This document shows, piece after piece, positions 1 through 6,625 of a stretch of 14,968 nucleotides of DNA. The stretch is from CAYNNP01 sp964398215 (GTDB lineage Bacteria > Planctomycetota > Planctomycetia > Pirellulales > Pirellulaceae): positions 1 through 14,968 of the forward strand of contig CAYNNP010000162.1 in assembly GCA_964398215.1 (NCBI GenBank). Reading direction: 5' to 3'. Below the pieces are notes generated by a model. That model did no database searches, had not been told where the DNA came from, and saw only the letters and a program-made list of their open reading frames with translations. The first letter of the stretch is position 1. Each line of letters starts with the position of its first letter. The translations under genes were made by a program, and so were the position numbers.

Positions 1-19
1 CCGGCCGCTACCGCGTCCG

Positions 20-41
20 ACCCTCCCGCGAGCGGGAGGGT
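20..41. repeat. Short GC-rich hairpin repeat
   Basis: ACCCTCCCG (20-28) and CGGGAGGGT (33-41) are perfect 9-bp inverted arms around the loop CGAG. No T-run follows directly (TGACGGAAAAAT), so it is a poor classical terminator. It could end a transcript entering from the left or be a REP-like element. It is adjacent to a second hairpin at 66-113, which favours an intergenic repeat cluster. Confidence 0.6.
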
Positions 42-65
42 GACGGAAAAATCGCAACTCCAAAA

Positions 66-113
66 AGCGTGAGCGAGGGACCGAGTCAATATTGATTGTC
101 CCTCGCTAACGCT
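66..113. repeat. Inverted repeat with 16-nt arms
   Basis: AGCGTGAGCGAGGGAC (66-81) pairs with GTCCCTCGCTAACGCT (98-113) with one mismatch. The 16-nt spacer contains the perfect palindrome TCAATATTGA (86-95). The arms are long and clean for a non-coding region and the element lacks a trailing U-tract. A dispersed REP-like element is the simplest reading; a transcription end for an upstream gene outside the window is the alternative. Confidence 0.6.
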
Positions 114-263
114 TCGGGTTACCAAAAACGCTGGCGCATCAGGTTACCTTCTTCAGACATCTCAGCTTGAAACAGCACTGGTAGCCGAGTCCACTGACTA
201 CCGCCTAGAATGAGACTTCACTTTTGATTCTCCAAGGCACTCGAGCACCTGAAAAATACTGCC

Positions 264-992
264 ATGCCAGACAAGACTTATCACGACGCAGCCAAAATGA
301 TTGACCACGCATTGTTGTCGCCAACTTTGGACGCCGATGCGTTAGAAGCCGGTTGCAAAATGGCTGCTGCCTATGACGTTGCCAGCATTTGCATCATGCC
401 GTATTACGTCGCGCGCTGCGCCGAAATTTTAGAACCAACAACGGTCTTGCCCAGCACCGTGATCGGTTTTCCGCACGGTGGCCAAGCAACAACAACGAAA
501 CTTGCGGAATCGAAACAAGCGATCGCGGACGGTGCGATTGAACTGGACATGGTCACAAACATCTCAGCTGTTTTGAGTGGCAAATGGGATTACGTTCAAG
601 ACGAAATAAAACAGATCGTTGACCTGGCGCACGCAGCCGATCGAAAGGTAAAAGTAATATTTGAAAACTGCTACCTTCAAGACGAACATAAACAACAGCT
701 ATGTGAAATCGTAAGTGACGTCGGAGCCGACTGGACCAAGACATCGACAGGGTTCGGAACCAGCGGTGCGACGATCGAGGATTTACAACTCATGGTGCAG
801 CACACTCGCAAACCGACGCAGGTTAAGGCCGCAGGCGGTGTTCGCGACTTGGAAACACTTTGGAAAGTAAAATCGCTTGGGGTAACCCGAATTGGTGCCA
901 GTGCGACCGCCAAGATTCTAGATCCGTGGCGCACAGAATGTGGCTTGCCTGCGGTCGATTTGTCCGCTGATACCGGGAACCCAGGCTACTGA
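264..992 (+). CDS. deoC: Deoxyribose-phosphate aldolase
   Basis: Cytoplasmic class I aldolase that interconverts 2-deoxy-D-ribose 5-phosphate with glyceraldehyde 3-phosphate and acetaldehyde, the last step of deoxynucleoside salvage. The 242-residue protein has the usual DERA length and TIM-barrel motifs: IDHALL (13-18), ELDMV (93-97), DWTKTSTGFG (156-165) and QVKAAGG (186-192). By family knowledge K159 forms the Schiff base, with K188 and D95 as the other catalytic residues; all are present. The ATG at 264 has no clear Shine-Dalgarno. The next in-frame ATG, residue 12, would start right before the conserved IDH motif and is less likely. No other nucleoside-catabolism genes (deoA, deoB, deoD) lie beside it, and no microcompartment shell gene is seen, so it appears to be a single gene. 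Confidence 0.95.
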   Translation: MPDKTYHDAAKMIDHALLSPTLDADALEAGCKMAAAYDVASICIMPYYVARCAEILEPTTVLPSTVIGFPHGGQATTTKLAESKQAIADGAIELDMVTNISAVLSGKWDYVQDEIKQIVDLAHAADRKVKVIFENCYLQDEHKQQLCEIVSDVGADWTKTSTGFGTSGATIEDLQLMVQHTRKPTQVKAAGGVRDLETLWKVKSLGVTRIGASATAKILDPWRTECGLPAVDLSADTGNPGY

Positions 993-1170
993 TGTTGATG
1001 ACGCGAAAGACTGTTGGGCGGTGAATCACGTCACCAGACAACGGTCACTTCAACACAGGGCGTTTAAGTTATGATGGGCAGACGCGACATTGGCTGAAAA
1101 CCTCTGTTTGCGCTAGTGAACTCTTAGTTCGTCCTTCCGGTCGATTCGGCAGCGGCGATCATCGAATCCA

Positions 1171-1176
1171 AGGAGG
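1171..1176 (+). promoter_or_regulatory. Strong Shine-Dalgarno for the 712-aa gene
   Basis: AGGAGG lies 8 nt upstream of the ATG at 1185. It is the only textbook ribosome-binding site among the window's genes and fixes that start codon, which also places a signal peptide directly at the N-terminus. Confidence 0.8.
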
Positions 1177-1184
1177 ATTTCGCG

Positions 1185-3323
1185 ATGCTGCGTACGGCCA
1201 TAGCATTAGGTATCGTTTTCGCATTTAGTTGTGCACCGGTTTTTCAGCGTTCCGCGCAGGCAGAAGAATTCGATGAAGGACCGAATTGGTCTCATGCTCG
1301 ACAAACGATTGCCGACCAAATCAAACTGTCGGATGGTCGCACGGCTTACTTGAACACATACAGAGGACTGTTCGTTCCTGGTTCGCAGGACGGCGAATTT
1401 CCAAGGCTCAATTCGCGCCGAAGTATTGGTTACCGTCACTTTTTTACTCAGCCGCATGATCCCAATGGCGTCTATGCGTTGGGCGAGTACACCTCTGCAA
1501 GTTCAAGCGGTTTCTGTGTCGTTCGGTACGCTCCGTTTTCAACGACGCTGTTCCTTGAGGTTCGTGATAAGCTTGCAAAGCCACAGTATTACGTATCGAA
1601 AGATCGCAATCGAGTTTTTGTGACTTCTCAAAACGGCTGGATTTACATCTTCGATCAAGGGCGGCTTCACAAGAAACATGTGTCTGACCATGGGCTGGGA
1701 AAAAAGGGGACAAAACCAGGACTCTATCCCAACTATCGCGCGATCGAGTTCACTGAGTCGGCCAATGGTACTGCCTGCTTCTTTACCAATTCCGTTGGCG
1801 ATCCCGAAGCCAAAGAACTTAAAGAATTAATCCTTTACCAGGATGGCAAGATTCGACATTTAGGGTTGGATGGACAGGTGTGCGGCGCCATCGCGTTTCT
1901 TGATGAGCGGCGCGTTCTATCAATGCGCAGCACTGGTTGTTTGGTCGTCGATTTAGATTCCGAAAAAATCACCGAGCATGATAAGGCGCTGCCAGCCGGC
2001 GCCCAGGATCTAAAACCGATTTGGGGAACCCGCGCACCCGATGGGACCATCGTGTCACTGTGGCGAAATCGTTTCCACGAGCCTTTTCATCGGTACGATG
2101 TCAAAGCGTTTGCGGATGGGTCGCTTTATCGAATTGCAGAACTGAGGGCAGATGGATGGCAATGGACGAACCAATACAAAGACGCGATCTTGTATGTTCC
2201 GCAACTTTCAGCGACACACGGGGACGAGTTGTGGATGGTCGACCACGGCCGAGGGATTTTGCGTCGTGAAGCTGGTGGCAAATATGTTAGTCAGCCGTTG
2301 TTTGATCAGATAAAAATTGATGTTCCCAGCAGCATCCAATTTGAAAACGATTCAATTTGGATAGCCTCACGAAAAGCCGGGTTTAAATCGAAAGTCGATC
2401 ATTTCAAAAACATCAAGCCGACTGATTCGGTTTGGGAATCATTTGTTAGTAAGCAGTCGATGACGATTGGATCTGGTGGCCAGGGTGAGCTAGAGCTGTT
2501 AAGCGGCAAGTTTGTTTTTATTGATGCGGATGGAATTCATATACGTGACAAGTCGTCGAACTTGGCAATGGGCGGGAAAGAAACACCCGCACAGAAACCG
2601 TTTCGGAGCAAAGACGTCTGCCCACTAAAAGAGGCGTACAACTACCGCGACAACGACGGTTCGATCATGTGCAACACCGACGCCCAAACAGCCGTTCGAT
2701 TTCCAAACGGACTTTGGGTCGTGATTCCGAATCCGCCAGCAGGGTTGTATAGGCATGATTTTAAAGTGCTTGGTAACGGATTCATTGTTCTGCGTGGGCG
2801 GATTCCTTGGGCGCGACGGTATTCTGTGTTGAAACCCGCAGAGTTTGAGATTCAGGTAAAGGACCCTTATGCGGGAGAGCAAGCGACACCCGGCGCTCCG
2901 CTTTCACCAAACTGGACTTCGCCGCAAAAAGAGAACGTCAAGTACCGATGCAGGTCAGAGTTTGGTCAGTGGAGCGACTGGCAAGCAGCCGACAAGCCCT
3001 TTCCAGAAATCACCGCGGGCGCGAGCGGAAAACGGAAGCTGTTCATGCAGTTCGCGCTTGACAATGCGTTGGTAAAATTGAAGACAGTCGAGTTCACTTT
3101 TGAATCCAAATATAACATTGGTAAAGTCTGTCGCGAGCTGATCCCTTTGCTCAGTAACCCGAGCTTCAAAAAACGCCAAAGTGCATCCGAGCAATTACAA
3201 AGCCTAGGACAAGTTGCCGTCCCGTATCTTACCGAAGCATTGAATAACCCTGATGCCGAATTGCGAGCACGTGCTGAATTGTTGATCGAACGGATTCAGA
3301 AAGCTGGTTCTGAGCAAGAGTGA
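1185..3323 (+). CDS. Large secreted protein of unknown function, propeller-like with C-terminal HEAT-like repeats
   Basis: I do not recognise the family. Residues 1-26 form a clear signal peptide: basic start, hydrophobic core AIALGIVFAFSCAPVF, then SAQA before EEF, so the protein is exported. Residues about 40-500 are rich in short beta-type segments with aromatic and glycine residues, for example DELWMVDHGRGILRREAGG and NDSIWIASRKAGF. These resemble beta-propeller blades of the two-component regulator (Reg_prop) kind. Residues about 576-645 (KYRCRSEFGQWSDWQ onward) look like a Y_Y_Y or Ig-like beta-sandwich, which commonly follows such propellers. Residues 649-707 are helical with a HEAT-like pattern (VPYLTEALNNPDAELRARAELLIERI). 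No histidine kinase, protease or sulfatase motif is visible. The start is fixed by AGGAGG 8 nt upstream. It is separated by about 190 nt from deoC, so an operon is doubtful. Role unknown; perhaps periplasmic binding or scaffolding. Confidence 0.85.
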   Translation: MLRTAIALGIVFAFSCAPVFQRSAQAEEFDEGPNWSHARQTIADQIKLSDGRTAYLNTYRGLFVPGSQDGEFPRLNSRRSIGYRHFFTQPHDPNGVYALGEYTSASSSGFCVVRYAPFSTTLFLEVRDKLAKPQYYVSKDRNRVFVTSQNGWIYIFDQGRLHKKHVSDHGLGKKGTKPGLYPNYRAIEFTESANGTACFFTNSVGDPEAKELKELILYQDGKIRHLGLDGQVCGAIAFLDERRVLSMRSTGCLVVDLDSEKITEHDKALPAGAQDLKPIWGTRAPDGTIVSLWRNRFHEPFHRYDVKAFADGSLYRIAELRADGWQWTNQYKDAILYVPQLSATHGDELWMVDHGRGILRREAGGKYVSQPLFDQIKIDVPSSIQFENDSIWIASRKAGFKSKVDHFKNIKPTDSVWESFVSKQSMTIGSGGQGELELLSGKFVFIDADGIHIRDKSSNLAMGGKETPAQKPFRSKDVCPLKEAYNYRDNDGSIMCNTDAQTAVRFPNGLWVVIPNPPAGLYRHDFKVLGNGFIVLRGRIPWARRYSVLKPAEFEIQVKDPYAGEQATPGAPLSPNWTSPQKENVKYRCRSEFGQWSDWQAADKPFPEITAGASGKRKLFMQFALDNALVKLKTVEFTFESKYNIGKVCRELIPLLSNPSFKKRQSASEQLQSLGQVAVPYLTEALNNPDAELRARAELLIERIQKAGSEQE

Positions 3324-3373
3324 ATGCCAATCGTGTTTGTGGCGAACCTAAATTCACAGACCGTTGATTAAAC

Positions 3374-3419
3374 GACGATAAGCCCGAGGCACGCTTGCGC
3401 GCAACTCGAGCTTTTCGTC
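3374..3419. terminator. Probable terminator between convergent genes
   Basis: GACGATAAGCCCGAG (3374-3388) pairs with CTCGAGCTTTTCGTC (3405-3419) with two mismatches around a 16-nt loop. The inner stem CCCGAG/CTCGAG is followed by TTTT in the plus direction, and ATAA sits on the other side. It lies 51 nt after the stop of the rightward gene and 77 nt beyond the stop of the leftward gene, so it could serve both. Confidence 0.55.
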
Positions 3420-3495
3420 ATGCAAGGACCATGGTTCCCGGCGTCTCGGGTAGTCCTATACAGAGCCTCCGCCCTACGGAATACGGTAAAGTTTG

Positions 3496-5949
3496 CTACT
3501 CAAAGCTTGGTAGCGCTGTTCGGCGAACAGGAGAAGGAGTGTATCCTTGGTCTACATTGTGCGAGGTTTGTGCGACTCCCGATCCAATCACTGTGCTTGA
3601 TTGTGCATTGGTTGGGACCAAGATACTGCCGCCGCTGGCTGGGGTATCGCCGCCAACGGATGGAATATCACTCGGACTGGCTGGAACATCGCTGGGGCTG
3701 ACATCGATTGCCGGAGGTGCAAGTTCTGGCTGAACGCTTGGAATGTTATCAATGATAGAAGGTACTTCCAAAGGTTGTGCAGGCTCTGGCGAGAAGAACT
3801 CGGCTGGTGTGCCACCTTCGATCAGTGGTTGATCGTCGACTGGAATTGGCTGGCGATACGGATCGAGATTCAAGTCGTCGACAATCCCTCCGTCAACATT
3901 CACATTGTCTGTGCCGAATCCACCGGCACCAAAATTCGCTGCGTGCTGAGCGTCGCGAACGGGCCCACGTCGGACAACGCCAGGCCGGGTTACGCCCCAC
4001 ACCTTTCGTCGACCAGCAGCACGCTCACGAGCTCGTTCGAGTGCATCCCAGTAGGCCTTGTCGTTCCAGGGCCCTTCGCGGAGCGTGATGTTATTGTTGG
4101 CCAGCATGGTGCCACGCAAGTAGTCGACATAGTTGAATGATTTGTTGTATTCGGCCAACGCACGGTAGTAAGCGATTTGAGCTTGGGCGCGACGTTGCTG
4201 GCTTTGCAGGACAACGTTTACAAGGCTACGACCACCGCGGAATTCGGCCAAACGTGCTTCGACCTCGATCTCAGAGGCTTGCCAACGCTGTGCGTTCGTC
4301 TGGACCAGTTGAAAGTGTGTTGTGGTTTTGGCAACAGCTTCACTCAATTGACTGATTAGCAATCGTTCTGCTTCACGCAAGAAGTTCTTCTCACGCAATA
4401 GCATCAATTGAGACCCGCGGATTCGTGCGAGCTCGCGACGCAACCCGATGGCTGGAAGACTGACGTCCAATCGTATTTGGCTCTCTTGGAAATCACCACT
4501 TGTTATGCCACCAAGTGCACTACTGCCTGGAGCCGGGAATGGATCGCGTCGCGTTGGTGGACCGAGAGTGTCACCGACGCCAACCCACCGGTAAAGCAAG
4601 GTGAGGTCGACCTGTGGCAATACCTGATTCTTTGACGTTATCAATTCCAGTTCACGTTGCTTCAGACGAGACTTGCTTCTGCGAAGTTCTGGGCTCAAGT
4701 ACAAAAGTTGTGCGACCGATTCGTCCCAATCAAATTCGACTCGTGCTGTTACTGGTTCATCGATTGGTCGAATCAACCGCCCATCAGTGGCGGTCAAACC
4801 CATCATTTCGCGTAGTACCCGTTCACGACCATAGACTCCAAACCGGTCGTCACCTGGCAGGTCGGAACCCGCGAGTGCTGATTCCATTTGGCCACGGAAT
4901 TGAAAATACTGCTCACGTGCTTGAGCTAGTTCCTGTTGATTTCCATTGCCATTGTCAAAGTTTGCTTTGGCATGTCGAGCCGTCGCCATTGCACTGTTAC
5001 GAGCAATGATCGTCGTTGAAACATTTCGATAGGCAACATACAGATCCCAGTAGGCGACTTCGATATCGCGAACCAAGTTTCGGACTTGGATTTCAGTATC
5101 AGTGACCGAAATGTCTTCGTTGATGCTTGCCAATACAAGTGGAATTCGATTTACCAGTGCACCGCGTCCACGCATCAGCGGGTGGGTGATTTGTGCTTCC
5201 AAGATCGCTGTCCAATCACTTGGAACGGCTCGCGACTGTGCACTAATGGGAGTATTGTTTCGGCTGTAAAGGACTTGTTCACGCCAGGTCACAATGCCGC
5301 CAGTTGCCAATCGTTTACTTAGCGTAGCTTGTTGCTGGATGGTGCGAGATGTTTGAAACTGTGGGTTGATGATGTTTAGACCGCCAACGTTCTGGGGTCG
5401 GTCACCATTGTTCAAGTTAAAGAATCCACTGGCGACAGCATCAAATTCGGCCAGAGCATCTTCCACGCCACCGACCTGGTTAGCACGTTGAACGCCGCGA
5501 GGAATGATACGGTTTCCGTTTCCGTCGACGGTCTGGGAAATCCCTTGTGTGGTTGTTTGTTGAATCGCTGTATCGTAAACGCTGCCAAACTGCTCGGGTG
5601 CTCCACTGGTAAACTGAGCAGCGATGTTCTGACGAAACGGAGCATTGCCACCTGTGGTCATAAAGAACTTGGCGTTGTTCAGTGCAATGTTGACACACTC
5701 TTCCAACGACATGTCCCAGAACTGGTAGTCGTGGTTTCCGATTGACAGTGGACGCAACGCACCAACGGCTTCAGGCAGACTCTCGACTTCCGAATCGGGA
5801 TAATCAATACCCACCGCCTGGTCTAGATAATGCTCCAGGTTCGGTGATTCTTTCAAGAAGTACGGTTGTGTTTGCGCACAGCCAGTCGCCAACAGGACCA
5901 TCATCCCGATTTGAAGATAAGCTGTAATGCGAAACAAAGAGCGATTCAT
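3496..5949 (-). CDS. TolC/OEP-family outer-membrane efflux lipoprotein with long acidic-proline tail
   Basis: Probable outer-membrane channel of a type I or RND export system. I choose the ATG at 5949, giving 817 residues. It begins MNRSLFRITAYLQIGMMVLL and reaches LATGC, a lipoprotein-type signal with the lipidated Cys at 24; a longer reading from 6066 would bury this signal. Two OEP-type halves are visible: EECVNIALNN near residue 82, then long helices of the TolC barrel type (SPELRRSKSRLKQRELELITSKNQVLPQVDL, and FLREAERLLISQLSEAVAKTTTHFQLVQ to LAEFRGGRSLVNVVLQSQQRRAQAQIAYYRALAEYN). The last 100 or so residues are a low-complexity tail rich in Pro, Asp, Ser and Val (PAIDVSPSDVPASPSDIPSVGGD) that ordinary TolC proteins lack. 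At 817 residues it is much longer than TolC (about 470-490). A weak AGGG lies 11 nt upstream of the ATG. No membrane-fusion protein or pump gene is beside it. Confidence 0.85.
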   Translation of the reverse strand: MNRSLFRITAYLQIGMMVLLATGCAQTQPYFLKESPNLEHYLDQAVGIDYPDSEVESLPEAVGALRPLSIGNHDYQFWDMSLEECVNIALNNAKFFMTTGGNAPFRQNIAAQFTSGAPEQFGSVYDTAIQQTTTQGISQTVDGNGNRIIPRGVQRANQVGGVEDALAEFDAVASGFFNLNNGDRPQNVGGLNIINPQFQTSRTIQQQATLSKRLATGGIVTWREQVLYSRNNTPISAQSRAVPSDWTAILEAQITHPLMRGRGALVNRIPLVLASINEDISVTDTEIQVRNLVRDIEVAYWDLYVAYRNVSTTIIARNSAMATARHAKANFDNGNGNQQELAQAREQYFQFRGQMESALAGSDLPGDDRFGVYGRERVLREMMGLTATDGRLIRPIDEPVTARVEFDWDESVAQLLYLSPELRRSKSRLKQRELELITSKNQVLPQVDLTLLYRWVGVGDTLGPPTRRDPFPAPGSSALGGITSGDFQESQIRLDVSLPAIGLRRELARIRGSQLMLLREKNFLREAERLLISQLSEAVAKTTTHFQLVQTNAQRWQASEIEVEARLAEFRGGRSLVNVVLQSQQRRAQAQIAYYRALAEYNKSFNYVDYLRGTMLANNNITLREGPWNDKAYWDALERARERAAGRRKVWGVTRPGVVRRGPVRDAQHAANFGAGGFGTDNVNVDGGIVDDLNLDPYRQPIPVDDQPLIEGGTPAEFFSPEPAQPLEVPSIIDNIPSVQPELAPPAIDVSPSDVPASPSDIPSVGGDTPASGGSILVPTNAQSSTVIGSGVAQTSHNVDQGYTPSPVRRTALPSFE

Positions 5950-6177
5950 GCTCAAGGCTTCCCTAAAATTGCCAATAATGTGAAACCACTGAGTTGCGGT
6001 TGCACACGCCTGACGACTGGAAAGCCCCCCTTTCAAGGCCTCTTGTTGCCAAGAGTCCTTGCCCAAGGTGTGTTATCGGTGGTTAGCCAGGCAGACTTTG
6101 ACGGTTCTGCCGAATTTTCTAAAGAAGTACCGCGAACGTGGAATTCGCCGAAGGAAACACTCGTGAAACTAAAGTAG

Positions 6178-6197
6178 CTCGGCCGTGCCTGGCCGAG
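6178..6197. repeat. Perfect 7-bp hairpin
   Basis: CTCGGCC (6178-6184) and GGCCGAG (6191-6197) form a perfect stem with a GTGCCT loop. It has no T-run on either side, so it is not a convincing terminator. It lies 53 nt left of the REP-like unit at 6250-6274 and may belong to the same repeat cluster. Confidence 0.45.
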
Positions 6198-6249
6198 ACA
6201 TATTCGGTTTCCATCTAAAAGTGATTCGCCCTGGTTGGGCTTTAGCCAG

Positions 6250-6274
6250 GAATTCGGCCTGAAGGCACTACGAA
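6250..6274 (-). repeat. REP-like element, minus-strand copy
   Basis: Read on the minus strand this is TTCGTAGTGCCTTCAGGCC followed by GAATTC. It shares TT-x-GTAG, then CCTT-x-AGGC and GAAT with the plus-strand element at 13603-13630. Two copies in one 15-kb window, both intergenic and each with a small GCC/GGC-type stem, suggest a dispersed repeat family. Confidence 0.45.
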
Positions 6275-6535
6275 CACAAGCCACCAGTAGTGACCGTTTC
6301 TCTAACGTGGTATTGCCAGCGCTGGTCCGCCTACGCTCCGACTAAATCAATAATCGCTCAACAAGTTCTGGCTGGACGTGGACAATCATTCACTTCTGTC
6401 AGCCACAATCGCCCAATCTCCGATCGCCTTTGTGCTCGTCCAATGGAACTGATCTCTACTGATGCACTTACCCGATCTGGACATCTGCTTTTTTGCTGCT
6501 TTGATCGATGAAGGTGTTGCAATCATTGACGCGTT

Positions 6536-6565
6536 GAGTCGATATATAGGTAACCACCGCGACTC
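6536..6565. promoter_or_regulatory. Inverted repeat upstream of the kinase, possible operator
   Basis: GAGTCG (6536-6541) and CGACTC (6560-6565) are perfect 6-bp arms separated by 18 nt that include the AT-rich ATATATAGG. The element ends 60 nt before the kinase GTG start, a usual place for promoter or operator sequence. The arms are short, so chance is possible. Confidence 0.25.
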
Positions 6566-6625
6566 TATAAGGCTACGAGAGACGCGTTTGGGATTTGTAC
6601 TGGGTCTTGTTATTGGGATCATGGC

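Larger units (their letters stand above)
5950..6625. other. Divergent intergenic region
   Basis: This 676-nt stretch separates the leftward efflux gene from the rightward kinase gene and should hold both promoters. No open frame in it looks coding. It contains a 7-bp perfect hairpin CTCGGCC/GGCCGAG with a 6-nt loop (6178-6197), a REP-like element at 6250-6274, and an inverted repeat GAGTCG/CGACTC at 6536-6565. I could not settle on a sigma-70-type promoter: TTGACG at 6527 and the AT-rich GATATATAGG at 6541 are too close together for good spacing. Confidence 0.6.

Noticed and set aside
3601..4140. 179-codon plus-strand open frame
   Set aside because: It is antisense to the efflux lipoprotein gene, which has a signal peptide and family motifs. 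The antisense product is rich in Trp, Arg and Cys with no recognisable pattern.
5949..6066. Longer start of the efflux lipoprotein at 6066
   Set aside because: It would place 39 polar residues before a clear lipoprotein signal peptide. The ATG at 5949 fits export.
6033..6284. 83-codon minus-strand frame upstream of the efflux gene
   Set aside because: It overlaps hairpins and a REP-like element, has no ribosome-binding site and no protein-like pattern.
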